Assembly: GCA_022410635.1 (NCBI GenBank)
Contig: JAJVDF010000161.1
Coordinates: 947,007 to 1,011,006 of the forward strand
Length of the DNA stretch: 64,000 bases
Direction of reading: 5' to 3'
DNA from: Tretioscincus oriximinensis
Lineage: Eukaryota; Chordata; Lepidosauria; Squamata; Gymnophthalmidae
Shown: positions 33,320 to 44,259 of the stretch, in pieces
Numbering within the stretch: the first letter of the stretch is position 1
Layout of the letters: each line of letters starts with the position of its first letter
Notes under the pieces: model-generated
Seen by the model: only the letters and a program-made list of their open reading frames with translations
What the model was told of the DNA's origin: nothing
The model's database searches: none
Translations under genes and position numbers: made by a program

Positions 33320-34980
33320 TAGAAACAGTTATGCTACCAATCTTTTCATCCCTGCTAGAAATTCTTATCCAGATTAAAATAATTTTTTTCCTTGAAAAAT
33401 AATGATCATAGAGAAAGAATGTAAAATGTGAGATCCCCCAAGAGTAATATTGAGACTTGAGTGATTGGGCTTTGAAATGACATGTGATTCAATCTTACCA
33501 AGGGCAAAGTTACACACACTGGAACTTGTTGCACTTGGAGACTAACAAGAGAAATATAGATGGCATGAGCTTTNGTAGACACNTCTACTTCATTCTAAGA
33601 AACATGGTGATAATGTTTCAGAATTCTTTTATGCAATTCAACACAACAAGGATAAATATATCCCTGAACAATTAGGCAATAGATTTTATTGCCACATCTT
33701 CAACCCCTGACAGTACACTTGACCTCCTGGTTTTTAATAGCAGCTTTGAGAGATAGTTGCACTGAGAAGAATGAAAAATGAATTCAAGTGCTTTTCAGAC
33801 TGATTTTACTGCTTTAAGAACCGTATTTAGGCGTGTGCAACATGGGGGAAAAACTTTGAGGGTGGAGAAATATAGCTAGTAACAAAAAGATATTCATATN
33901 TTTATTGCTTTTAATATTATAAAACCCAAAATAGATTAGTGTTCTGGCATTAAAGTTGTAAATAGGTTATTGTTGGTAGTCTGTAAATGAATAGTGACGC
34001 TGAAGTTTAGCTGAGGGAAGAGGAGTAATAATGAATAAAATACGGGCCTATTTAGAACAGTAATTTATTCTGAAGAGGTGAGTCTTCAAGAGTTTTCTAA
34101 ACGTATTCTGGATTGTATCCCAAAACACAAATTAGGGCTAAATTCCTCAGGACTTTTTCAAAAGGATCTGAGCTAATAGCCACTTCTAAACATTTCTGCT
34201 CTATGATGTATTCTACTTTTAGGTTTTGTTACTCCTTGTTTCTCCCTTTGTTATGATTTTTCAGTTTCTTAGACTTGCAATAGGTAATCGATACATATCC
34301 TATATCAATAGTACTTGAANCTTTTTATAATTCAAATAAATATTCATAGAACATTCTGGCTCTATTAATCTTAAGAGTCTTGTACTATTTTTTAAATTAA
34401 TACCAGTGGCATTTCTTTCCAATTATAGATGTAACAAAATTGCAGTCTTACTTTAATTGTGCTTGCTTTAACATTGCACTAATTGCTTGAAATGATTTAC
34501 TTTTCAAGTTTTCTGCATCTAGTTGCCAATTATCCATAAGCAATCAGTGACTTATTGTCTGAAAAATCTTTAATGTATCTTCGTGCATTCTGAAGACTAA
34601 TCCTGCACATTACACTAGGCTGTGAAATTAATTGCCTTCAAATGGAGGGTTTATTTGAGATTTTAAAAAGTAGTTGCTCTGCAAAATTCCTGTACTAGAA
34701 ACATTGAGTGCTATCAAGATAATACTGGTCCTGATTAATAAACTGGACTAGTGACAGACAGTATTATATTATTATTATGATTACTGGACAATTTTAGAGT
34801 AATTGGGAATTAACCAAAATTGTGGCTGAAACACTGTGGCTTTGTTTGCATGGCACACTTACTTGGGTACTATAATTGGGTACACCAAACTGCCTAAAAA
34901 ACATAATGTTGCAAGTTCAGTCCCCACCTTCTTCCCAGAAGTGGGCAACGACAGACCAATTCTGTATCTCTGGCAAGAAA
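33320..34980. other. No gene recognised; includes one short repeat fragment
   Basis: 33524-33598 is a reversed, degraded copy of the short GAAGAAGTAG repeat (GCACTTGGAGACTAACAAG, TAGACACNTCTACTTC). 34390-34680 looks like single-copy AT-rich sequence with several TTAATTG/CAATTA-type homeodomain words and could be a conserved non-coding element. Confidence 0.4.
33524..33598 (-). mobile_element. Short reptile repeat (GAAGAAGTAG type), fragment
   Basis: Matches the middle and one end of the 17996-18119 element in reverse: TTGCACTTGGAGACTAAC, GGCATGAGCTTTNGTAGAC, NTCTACTTC. The other end is missing. Confidence 0.6.
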
Positions 34981-34986
34981 ACTGCA

Positions 34987-35086
34987 TCAAATGCCCATTC
35001 TGTCTTTCTATCTCTCATCTGGGANATCGAGTTTCGGAGCCTTATGTCNGACGTGGGGAGGGATGAGCACCTTCCATTAGCCTGTA
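34987..35086 (+). mobile_element. tRNA-derived SINE, left half, split by CR1
   Basis: CATCTGGGANATCGAGTTTC (B-box region), CGGAGCCTTATGTC, GACGTGGGGAGGGATGAGC, CACCTTCCATTAGCCTGTA. It stops inside the family landmark CCTGTAGCTCTAGCC; the sequence resumes at 35531. Confidence 0.8.
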
Positions 35087-35530
35087 CATAAGAACNTAAG
35101 AAGAGCCATACTGGATCAGGCCACAGCCCAACTGTCTCATACAGAGGCCCNNCAGATGCACCTGGGNAGTCNGAACAGAGGAAAGNAAAATATGCACCTG
35201 TTCATGACTNCCTGCAAATGGTATTTCAGGAGTCCTGCCTGTTGCTCCATCCTGGAGGCAACATCCAGACATCCATCCTAGTACTCATTTATACCCTTGG
35301 TGTCCATAAACCTGTCTNGTCCTATCTTGAAAATATGCAAGCTGTTAGCTACCACTACCTCTTGAGGAAGTAAATTCCACAGGCCGAGAACCCTTTGGGT
35401 GAAAAAATACTTTCCTTTGTCTGTTCTCACTTTTCTACCCATCAGTTTTAAGGGGTGCCCTCTGGTCCNTGTGTTGTGTGNTAGAGGAAACATTTNTCTC
35501 TATTCACCCTGTCCATCCCATGCATGATTT
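35087..35530 (-). mobile_element. CR1-like LINE 3' end inserted in a SINE, reverse
   Basis: Reverse copy of the TTATGTTCTTA-tail CR1 reaching further 5' than most here. It includes the 3'UTR, then CTGTTAGCTACCACTACCTC, AAATTCCACAGGCCGAGAAC, TCACTTTTCTACCCATCAG and CACCCTGTCCATCCCATGC. The reverse frame encodes the ORF2 C-terminus (GRKVRTDKGKYFFTQR). TGTA is present at both SINE junctions (35083-35086, 35531-35534), a possible short target duplication. Many Ns. Confidence 0.88.
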
Positions 35531-35685
35531 TGTAGCTCTAGCCAACCCAGNTATTCGAAAGCAAGAATTGTAAGAAATTGCAACTGACTGCAAGTAGATA
35601 CATTGGAACCACCACAGCCTGATGGGGAAGATAGAATATAAGCCTTCGGGAAAAGCGGGGTATAAGAACCCAGTTCTTCTTCTTT
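35531..35685 (+). mobile_element. tRNA-derived SINE, right half, split by CR1
   Basis: Continues exactly where 35086 stops: TGTAGCTCTAGCCAACCCAG, GCAAGAATTGTAAGAAATTG, CATTGGAACCACCACAGCC, then a small deletion before AAAAGCGGGGTATAAGAACC and the CTTCTTC tail. The left and right halves together make one standard SINE. Confidence 0.82.
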
Positions 35686-35689
35686 TTCT

Positions 35690-37461
35690 AGAAATATTCT
35701 GGTACTCTTCTACCTCTACTTCTCAGTTACCTCTANACATCAAGCTAAGGTCTCATTCTTTACTAACTGTACTCCATATTATCTGCTATATTATTTTAAA
35801 TCTGAAATAGCCGTCCTCACATTTCTGCCTTAGCACAGTGAGAAGTTGACATATTCACAGGGAACTGTATTCTCATTCCATTGAATCCCTGAGAACACAC
35901 TTCCACAGTCTCCTGATTGGTTGCTCTTTCCTTTATGTGTCTGAACTTTAATGAGTATGTCTTGCCTTGAATTTCAGCCAAGTGCACATGCCTTGCCTCA
36001 AATTCCCACAGAAATCTCATTTTTTCCTCCCTGTTCCCACATACCAACTCANACCATACCATTCAGGAAACCTCAAGGCAACNTGGCTTTTTAGCGAATG
36101 GATTGCTGAAACTGTGTGAGCATGTGAGACAGACTCTCCTTATTGTAACTNCCATAGNAGTACAAATATCTCATCTGGATGCAACAGTGAAATTGTTTTT
36201 CTATTCTTGATTTTATCTTCCATCTGCTGTTTTCAGATTTTATTATAAGTAATAAATAAATAACATCAGGACACAGGGANCAAGATGAAATGTAATACTG
36301 CATTCCAATAAGTCTGAACTTCATTTTCTAACTTTGCTTATAAAAGGAAAGNTCTCAAGTGAAACTTTTCTGCATTTACTATTTATCTGCTATTGCAACT
36401 GTGAATGGAATAAACTAAGAACAAATTGTGCCTTCTTTTCATGCCCTATTTGAACAGTGTCTTGGAAGATGGGTCTGTAAAATGCAACTAACAGGTCACT
36501 GGCTCTCTGACTACTATATTTTTACCAACTAGAACTAGAATTTGTAGCTAATGTAGAATTAGTTTTCTGATCATCATTTGTATTGGTTTTACCTACACTT
36601 TTNAGAATATCCTTGAAAATTAGGTAATATCCATATGGTACATGGGTTCTGGAAGTTTGAAATAAATACTCCATTACTTACTTTTCCATGAGTCCTGTGA
36701 CCTCAAGAATATACCATCCCACCCCCCTTTTAATATATATGAAGAATTAAGATCCATCTGATTAGCAACACAGGACCTTTGCCTGCTGCCTCTCCCAGAT
36801 TGCTTTTGCCACTTCAGATGTCCAGAAGCAAAGATCACACCAGTAACTGTGAGGTATCTATCCACAGCTCATGGCCTGAACACTATACGCCATAAGCATA
36901 TCTTGTGAATGATATGGAATATATTTAAATTTAATATTTTGGGGCTTGGCACAGAGCCTAGAAGAGACAAGCCCCTTGTAAGNTAAGCTTGCAAGATGAC
37001 TCATCAGACCTAGCCTACATGGTATGTTGAAACAAAGCCAACTCTGATCATTTTTTGATAATCCTATCACCTCTTGGAGTAAAGTGCTTAAGAAAGTCAA
37101 CAGTGACTTTTTGACACTTGTCAATCAATTTACAGAATAATGCCTGGTAGCTAAAGAATGGAAGCTAAAGAATACCAAAACTCTCCTTATATAAATAGCT
37201 AACCTGGAAGTCCTTGATTACTTAATTGCATCTGACAATTACACGAATCTTTGGGGAAATCCCTTCATTTCCTCAACTGTGATGGACATTGTAGTTTTCA
37301 ATTCAGCTTGATAATAATTTTTTTTATTGTATTCACACTTTATACATTCTATCTACTTAATCANTTTAATATAATATCCCATTTAGACCAAAAGTTATAA
37401 CATTATAACTTCATTTCCAAATATAAGTTTCTATTCATACTCTCTCAAACTATNAACAGAA
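35690..37461. other. No gene recognised; one low-copy repeat segment
   Basis: 36090-36125 (TTTTTAGCGAATGGATTGC, TGAAACTGTGTGAGCATGTG) resembles 54765-54810. 35860-36060 may belong to the same old transposon. The rest is unassigned. Confidence 0.4.
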
Positions 37462-39466
37462 GGTGAGGAGAACAGAAGGCAGCACAAACTGTGGCAAACC
37501 AAATGNAAGGTGGTAGTCAGAAATGCAAAGAAAAACTTTGAGGAGCACAATGCAAAGAATATTAAAAGAAATAATAAGGACTTTTTCAAATACATCAGAA
37601 ATAAGAATCCTATCAGGAAAGCAGTCGGACCACTAGATAGCAATGGACAAAAGGGCATAATCAAGGAGGACGTGTACATTCCAGAGACGTTAAATGAATT
37701 TTTTGCTTCAGTTTTCACTGAAGAAGACAGAGAGAATTTATCTGGAACAGATTTGGTATTCTCAGGAAGAACACCAGAGGAATTAAACTGGATAGAGATA
37801 ACAAGGGAGGAGGTCCTTGTTAGCCTTAACAAGCTGAACATTAACAAATCCCCAGGGCCAGATCACATTCATCCAAGAATTCTTAAAGAACTCAAATGTG
37901 AAATTGCTGAACTTCTATCCAAAATGTTTCATCTTTCCTTAAGATCAGGCATAGTACCAGTACATTGGAGGGTAGGTAACATAACACCAATCTTCAAAAA
38001 AGGATCCTTGGATGATCCTGGAAATTATAGACCCATCCTTATAAGTAAGGACAAAATTACTAAACGCATGGAGAAGCACACATTGCTGAATGAAACTCAG
38101 CATGGCTTTAGCAAAGGTAAATCATGCCTTACTAACTTGCAAGAATTCTTTGAGAGTGTTAACAAACATGTAGATAAAGGGGATCCAGTTGATATTGTCT
38201 ATCTAGATTTTCAGAAGGCGTTGATAAAGTCCCTCATCAAAGGCTTCTAAAAAAAACTCCATACTCATGGTATAAGAGGACAGACTTTGTCCTGGATTGG
38301 AAACTGGCTAAAAGATAGAAAACAGAGGGTAGTATTAAATGGACAGTTCTCTGAGTGGAAAGAGGTAAGAAGTGGGGTACCCCAGGGATCTGTACTGGGA
38401 CCTTTGCTTTTCAATATATTTATAAACAATCAGGATGCCGAGGTAAATAGTGAAGTAGCAAAGGTTGCTGACGACACTAAATTGTTCAGATTAGTAAAAT
38501 TTGAAAATGGTTGTAAGGCACTCCAGAGTGATCTATTGAAATTGGGTGAGTGGGCATCGAAGTGGCAAATGCACTTCAATTTAAGCAAGTGCAAGGTCAT
38601 GCACATTGGGGCAAAGAACCCCAACTACTCCTACCACCTGATGGGAACCAATCTTTCTGTAACCGAGCAAGAAACGAATCTTGGGGTGTTGGTGGACAAT
38701 TCAATGAAAATTTCAACCCAGCAAAAAAAGCAAATTCCATGTTGGGAATAATTAGGAAAGGAATTGAAAACAAGTCAGCAAATGTTGTTTTGCCTCTTTA
38801 TAAATNTGTGGTGAGGCCACATTTGGAATACTGTGTTCAATTCTGGTCACCACATCTCAAGAGGGATATTGTGGAANTAGAGAAGGTACAGAAAAAGGAC
38901 AACGAAAATCGTCAAGGGCACCTGCCTTATGAAATCAGGCTGCAACATCTGGGCCTCTTCAGCCTCAAAAAGTGATGTTTGAGAGGTGATCTGATTGAAG
39001 TGTACAAAATCATGCATGGAATGGACAGGGTGAATAGAGAAAAAATGTTTTCTCTATCACACAACACTAGGACCAGAGGTCACTCCTTAAAACTGATGGG
39101 CAGAAAAGTGAGAACAGACAAAGTATTTTTTCACCCAGAGGGTCATCGGCCTGTGGAATTTACTTCCTGAAGGCGTAGTGGTAGCTAACAGATTGGATAG
39201 TTTCAAGACAGAACTAGACAAGTTAATGGACACCAAGTGTATAAAAGTGGACTAGGATGGATGTGTGGATGTTGCCTCCGGGATGGAACAATAGGCAGGA
39301 CTCCTGAAATACCATTTGCAGGGAGTCATGAACAGGTGCATAGTTTTGCTTTCCTTTGTTCGGACTGCCCAGGTGCATCTGGTGGGTCTCTGTGTGGGAC
39401 AGAATGCTGGACTAGATGGGCTGTGGCCTGATCCAGTATGGCTCTTCTTATGTTCTTATGTTCTTA
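37462..39466 (+). pseudogene. CR1-like LINE, reverse transcriptase half of ORF2 plus 3'UTR, frameshifted
   Basis: 5'-truncated CR1 with no endonuclease. The frame from 37510 gives the linker (FFKYIRNKNPIRKAVGPLDS), the SPGPDHIHPRILKEL block, NYRPI and the first catalytic Asp in VYLDFQKA. A 1-base deletion then breaks the frame near 38219. The next frame, from 38287, carries WIGNWLKDRKQRV, SGVPQGSVLGPLLF and the catalytic VADDTKLF. The frame changes again near 38700 into HLEYCVQFWSPHLKRD, GRKVRTDK and the 3'UTR, ending TTATGTTCTTATGTTCTTA. Compared with 61150-63176 it also lacks about 40 bp after NYRPI. It encodes retrotransposon reverse transcriptase, not a host protein, and is inactive. Confidence 0.92.
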
Positions 39467-40890
39467 GGTTAAGAAATTGATTGTTCCAAATACGTAAACG
39501 GAATCCACCTCCTTATATAAAAAGAGGCCTGGTTTGTAGTTGGCTTTATTGTGTTCCAAAGAGTCTTCTAAAGTGCCAGACATCCACATGCAGTTCTGAA
39601 CTATCANAGACAATGTTGTGGCTTCTGCTAGTCTGGAATGNCATGTAAACAGCAGGCCCTTTATACCCCTTTTTAGAATACAACGTCAAGTGTCAATCAT
39701 ACCAGAAAGTTCATTAGTTGTATATATGAAAAAGTTTTCAATGCACTTTAGTGAGACTTCAGAGAGACGGGTTTCCTACTGGAAACAAAAATAGTAGATT
39801 CTTTTATTTGGATAGGTTCTTGATATTTTTCCACCATATGACCTTAGCATATCTAGGTGGGCCCCTTCCATTAGAAAGGTCATCTGTGCATTGGGTATGA
39901 TATGCCTTCTATTAGAAAGGTCATCTGCGCATTGGGTATGATATGCTCTTCTCACAGAAATATTCATCATCAAAAGTGCTTCATTATTGGCATTATTATT
40001 AGTGAGGATGAAGACTGAAACTATTCTGAAAATAAAGTAAATTAAGTGTGAAACTGTTTTGCTTTTGAAACTTTTAATGACTTTTCCTGGATATGTAATA
40101 GAACTGTTTCTGAGATTTTTTGCTGATATAGTGCAGAAGTGACATTTTATTAGCAAATAAATAATGATAAAACAAAAAACACCGGTTTTAGAGTTTGCAT
40201 TTGCTACTAAAGGGCTGACTAAGTTTCTAGTGTCTTCAGCTGGGATGTCCCTAGTCATGTAGCACTGNAGATTCATCAGCATTTTTCAGCTGAGTAGGAC
40301 TCCGTGGACAATTCAGACTTTCAACATCTTCAAAGGAACAAATCACACATATTTCTTCCTCTAGCAGTTTGGTGGGATTCAGCAGAATGCTTCAAATAAA
40401 GTCTTTTTTGGTCANTTACCAGTTTTTCAGTAGCTGTAGCTGAGAAATGTAGGTCTGTTTGAATTCTTTTTTTGNCATCATGATCCCTGAGGAGGCAAGA
40501 AAAACAGAGGGCATTTCCTAGCTAATTCTGACCTGCTCCTGCTGATCCATTCCTATTGGAAGAGTTACTAATCAGAGCAGTCTATAACCCTTGGAACAAG
40601 GATATCTGCATTCCACTATAAAGTTTGGCTGACCGTAGGGTCAGCTAAAAAGGCTANAATAGCCAAAAAAGGACATTTACTTCAGAGTCCTTGGGGAACC
40701 TATTTCAATGTGCAACCTGGTGTACAGCTGAAATAGATCCCTGCTAAATCAGACTATAGAGGCATGCATAGTCTCATGTGTCTTTGAGCTAGTTTATTTA
40801 AGATTTAAAAGAGATATACCACTATACCAGATTAGCCATCCATTTAAAACATACTAGCACCAAGTTATTGCACAGATATCTGTCCTGACT
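39467..40890. other. No gene recognised; contains a 41-bp tandem duplication
   Basis: Intronic sequence with several Ns. The only structure seen is the 41-bp tandem repeat at 39864-39945, listed separately. Confidence 0.45.
39864..39945. repeat. Two tandem 41-bp units
   Basis: CCTTCCATTAGAAAGGTC to GGTATGATATG (39864-39904) is repeated at once (39905-39945) with two substitutions by eye. A local tandem duplication. Confidence 0.85.
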
Positions 40891-40892
40891 AT

Positions 40893-41022
40893 TTGCAGGG
40901 AGTCAAGAACAGGTAAGGTTTTTGCTGCCTTCTGTGTGAGACTGCCCAGTACAATTGATGGGCCACAGTGTGAGCAGAATGCTGGATTAGATTCAGCCGG
41001 GCTCCTCTTGTGTCCTTTTATG
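40893..41022 (+). mobile_element. CR1-like LINE 3' end, short
   Basis: TTTGCAGGGAGTCAAGAAC, GTGTGAGACTGCCCAG, GAATGCTGGATTAGATTC and GGGCTCCTCTTGTGTCC correspond to the last 130 bases of the CR1 at 37462-39466, strongly diverged. Confidence 0.7.
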
Positions 41023-41072
41023 AAAAAATATGAAGTGGCTGTGACCCTATTGGTTCTCCTAGAGGCCAATAT

Positions 41073-41275
41073 TATTTCTCCAGTTTGATGAATGTTCTCT
41101 ACATTGACGTAACATTTAGAGTGCTGGACTCTTGCTTGGTTGTCTCTCAGTTTGATTCCACTGTCTCAGCCATGCCTACTTTACAGAGTATCTGCTGTGA
41201 AAGCAACAAAAGCTATGTGAGCTGCCCTTTGTTAAAAGGGATGTTACAAATAAACATTATTATTAATGTTATTAT
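41073..41275 (+). mobile_element. tRNA-derived SINE, second family, copy 2
   Basis: AACATTTAGAGTGCTGGAC (head), CTCTCAGTTTGATTCCAC (B-box region), then CTACTTTACAGAGTATCTG, GAAAGCAACAAAAGCTATGT, AAAAGGGATGTTACAAATAA and ATTATTATT. It matches 8313-8536 with a deleted middle. Confidence 0.72.
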
Positions 41276-41280
41276 CCTTT

Positions 41281-41350
41281 GAACATAAGAACACCTCTGC
41301 TGAATTGGGCCAAAGCCCATCTAGTACAGCATTCTATCTGACATATCACA
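41281..41350 (-). mobile_element. CR1-like LINE 3' tail scrap, reverse
   Basis: GAACATAAGAACACCTCTGC, then AAAGCCCATCTAGTACAGC and ATTCTATCTGACAT form the reversed last 70 bases of the TTATGTTCTTA-tail CR1. Confidence 0.7.
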
Positions 41351-42142
41351 CCTGGGGAACCTTTGGAACGACTGTAGAATTTTAAAATATTGGAGGAACA
41401 GGGTTGCAATTATCTTCATAGCTCTCAAGACCAAACTAGCAAGAGACACAGAGAGAACTGGGATAGAGTTTTGGATCTTTAATGGATATAGAAAAGAGAA
41501 TTTTGCACTAAGTCCAGTTTCTTAGCTGGGAATCTTAGACAAGAGACAAATTTTGGAGTGCTTTTATTATTCAGATGGAGACACTGATCAAGAATGCTTA
41601 TTTCTATGACTGGTTGGCCAGCTATGACCACTTCTAGATAGAAATGATTTAAGCTGCATGCATACATCTTCACTGCCCAGCCGTATGCTTCAATGGTGGT
41701 GTTGCTAAGCATCTGAAAAAATGTTGCAATAGGAGTCTCCTAGTGTAGATCTTTTCCAGCTACAAGGCGAAATGCCTGCATCCTCCATTTTAAAGCTGCC
41801 TGCAATCCTGCTGATTCGTGTGCTGTCGGGGGGGAGACAAACAGTGCAAGAAGATGCAGGATCACAGCTGGCTGGACATGGTACAGCTAATATCTTCCTG
41901 CTTTCCCCTGCATTCTTCTCATCAGCCTCAAGCCAACGCCACACAGATTCTCTGGGAAGTCTGATGCCACTTAAGTAAGCAATCACTATTAGATTGTTTT
42001 TTTCAATCGCTTTCATGTGTCATGTACATACAACTTTAGTCACAATAATTATATTCTTATAACTTCCAGATTGGTATAAAATGCTGCAAGTAGGCTGTTG
42101 ACTGGAATTGCAGGCTAGATACACATCCCACTGTTATTTAAA
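41351..42142. other. No feature recognised
   Basis: Intronic sequence with overlapping small ORFs near 41705-42016, none with a recognisable domain or splice context. Confidence 0.4.
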
Positions 42143-42240
42143 CATCTGCACTGACTGCCATTCAATTCAAAGTGTTACCTTTAACTTTTAAGGCCCTAAA
42201 TGGCTTGGACTCCAAATACCTAAAATAACTATTTCTTGCA
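42143..42240 (+). mobile_element. L2-type LINE ORF2 scrap
   Basis: CTGCACTGACTGCCATTC, then TTCAAAGTGTTACCTTTAAC and AAGGCCCTAAATGGCTTGGA correspond to the L2 region encoding LHWLPI...FKVL...KALNGLD, with frame disruptions. Confidence 0.55.
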
Positions 42241-42285
42241 CTGACATGCTCATGCTTAGAATCAGTTGCAGTCAGACCTCACTTA

Positions 42286-42643
42286 GGCTAGAGGCACACA
42301 ACAACTTAAAAACTATAATGCTATAATTTGGAATATAGCAATTGTGTGTCCGTGTACACCAAACATCGCTCATTGATCAGTACAGTCCAAGAGGGGTTTT
42401 TTTACTTGCAAAGCCAATAGATACAGCTGCTACATTCTCAATTGTTTTTAACATCTCACATCTAATTCGTGCACACACATATGGTCGTGAGATTACGGGG
42501 TTCTGTGGAAGGATGCCTGAATATCTGAGCAATAGTTTATTCCGGGAAAAATGCCATTTATTGTGGGTCAACTACTGAAAAGCGCTTAGCGCCAGAGTCT
42601 TCCTGATTGCGCTATGAATGAGACAGAAAAACACTGTGTGCAC
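42286..42643 (+). mobile_element. About 400-bp TIR element family, copy 2
   Basis: Motif order: GGCTAGAGGCACACAACAAC, GCTATAATTTGGAATATAGC, GTGTGTCCGTGTACACCAAA, TCGCTCATTGATCAG, ATATGGTCGTGAGATTACGG, ATGCCTGAATATCTGAGC, AATAGTTTATTCCGGGAAAA, GGGTCAACTACTGAAAAGCG and the TGTGTGCAC end. It lines up with 55650-56056 over almost its whole length. No coding capacity. Confidence 0.75.
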
Positions 42644-42866
42644 TTATTTATTTATTTATTTTATTCCACTATGACTGGAAATAGCTATAGAATCATCAAG
42701 TTAGAGAGAGCCTTCAGGGCTATTGTGTCCAACTCCATACTCAATGTAGGATATACTGAAAAAGAAGTCCATCTGATTGTAAGCCAAATTATGGCAGTTT
42801 CCTGATTTGTGCGGTCTTTTCTATTTCTGCAGCAGAGAAAAGTACACTACAGATATGTTTCCCACA

Positions 42867-43368
42867 TAGGGTTGCCATATTTTGGCAGCCCAAATCCGGG
42901 ACGGGATGTGTGTGCATGCACACACGTGCATACACACATGCTCACACATACATGCATACGCACACACACACGCACAAATGCACGCACAAACGCACACACA
43001 CATGCTTGTGGTGAGACAGGCAGAACAGAGCTGCACAAAAGCTCTGTTCTGTCAAAGCCCCAAGTGTTTTTCCTCTGCTGGAGGCGAGTTGGCGTGCTCT
43101 GCTTGACAGCAGGTGCGAAACCCCGCCTCCAGCAGAGGATCAGCTACGGCACACTCNGAGGTTCTTTCCAGGACCCTGGAAAGCGTTGCTCGGGCTGTAG
43201 CCGTCAGCACTGATGGCTCCTTTGCCTTTAAAAACCTGGATTTTTACATTCCCTGATGCAGCATCGGGGAATGTAAAAATCCGGGATTTTCTCTTAAAAT
43301 CCAGAGGACTATATTTTAGTCCCCAAAGCCGGGATTGTCCCGCCTTCCCGGGATGTATGGCAACCTTA
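42867..43368. mobile_element. hAT-like MITE, TAGGGTTGCCATA ends, 8-bp TSD
   Basis: The left end TAGGGTTGCCATA is inverted at the right end (TATGGCAACCTTA). Each is followed inward by CCGGGA/TCCCGG sequence (AAATCCGGGACGGG; the reverse of CCCGCCTTCCCGGGATG). The flanks are TTCCCACA at 42859-42866 and TTCCCACG at 43369-43376, an 8-bp duplication with one mismatch. Length and TAGGG termini fit hAT MITEs. The interior holds a CA/CG-rich microsatellite (42909-43003) and a small hairpin (43229-43288). Confidence 0.82.
42909..43003. repeat. CA/CG-rich microsatellite inside the hAT-like MITE
   Basis: A degenerate array of ACACAC, GCACACAC, ATGCATAC and CACGCAC words about 95 bp long. It produces misleading Cys/His-rich frames on both strands. 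Confidence 0.85.
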
Positions 43369-43616
43369 TTCCCACGTTTAGAACTGGAACCAATGTGCTT
43401 ATTATGGCTGTAACAGGAACTAGAGACCTGTTTTCCCAGACCTCATTAATATAGTTGAGAAATCTNTTAACACATCTAATGTGTTGCAGATGTATAGTAA
43501 TATATTTCTGAGATACATTGATGAGGATGCGCAAATAGGGTACAATACTGTGGCTCTTGTTTGAAAGAAGTAATGGTATTGTTTTAGTGGCTGCCATGAT
43601 TAGGTCTTTTCAGCTT

Positions 43617-44067
43617 TGAAAGATGTTATTTAACACGTGGTCTGATTGAAGTGTTAAAAATCATGCAAGGGATGGATAAGGTGGATTATTTTGTCTACCA
43701 CATAACAATCGGACCAGGGGACATTCTTTGAAGAGTTAAGGCAGAAAAGGAAAAGTGTTTTTGTTTTCTTTTATCCAGAAGGTCTACGNAATTTACTTCC
43801 AGAAGAGATAGTGCTAACTAGCAGCCTGGATAGGATTAAGATAGGATTAAACATATTCATGGAAGCCAAGTGTATCAATAGCTACTAGGATGGAGCAGCA
43901 GTAGGATTCCTGAAAAAAACACTTGCAAAGAGCAAAGAGCAGGTGAAGGTTTTGTCATCTTCTATTCAAAAGTATGTCCAGGTGCAATTAGGGGGCCAAT
44001 ACATGAAAAAGAATGCTTGACTAGATGGGCTGTGGCCCAATTCAGCAGGGCTGCTCTTATGTTCTTA
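43617..44067 (+). mobile_element. CR1-like LINE 3' end, older copy
   Basis: GTGGTCTGATTGAAGTG, AAATCATGCAAGGGATGGA, CACATAACAATCGGACCAGG, AATTTACTTCCAGAAG, GGATGGAGCAGCAG, TGACTAGATGGGCTGTGGCC and GCTCTTATGTTCTTA correspond in order to 38983-39466, with many substitutions and small deletions. Confidence 0.82.
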
Positions 44068-44121
44068 ATGTTTCAGGTCATTGGAATATACTAAGTAAAT
44101 ACATACTATTTTTAAGTCTTT

Positions 44122-44255
44122 TTGCACTGGACCTTATTCCAGATTAAATCTCAGAATAGGAGCTGACTATGGTAGGCCCTGCATAAAATCTGCATCTTTA
44201 CCAGCATATGGATGGCAGGTCCCTATTGTGGGATATAATTTTCAATAATGCACAC
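44122..44255. mobile_element. Palindromic MITE, copy 2
   Basis: The left part, ATTCCAGATTAAATCTCAGAAT then AGG, is inverted at the right end (the reverse of CCTATTGTGGGATATAATTT then TCAAT). The centre CATATGGATGGCAGGTCCC is shared with 55062-55205. Confidence 0.5.
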
Positions 44256-44259
44256 TGCA

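Noticed and set aside
37510..38975. Reverse-transcriptase ORFs as host genes
   Set aside because: They belong to a frameshifted CR1 LINE with its own 3' tail; the same applies to 59947-62886.
42909..43003. CRISPR-like or satellite array
   Set aside because: It is a degenerate CA/CG microsatellite with no regular repeat-spacer structure. No CRISPR array exists in the window.
42809..43213. 134-residue His/Cys-rich frame
   Set aside because: It crosses a CA/CG microsatellite inside a MITE, and the reverse frames are equally odd.
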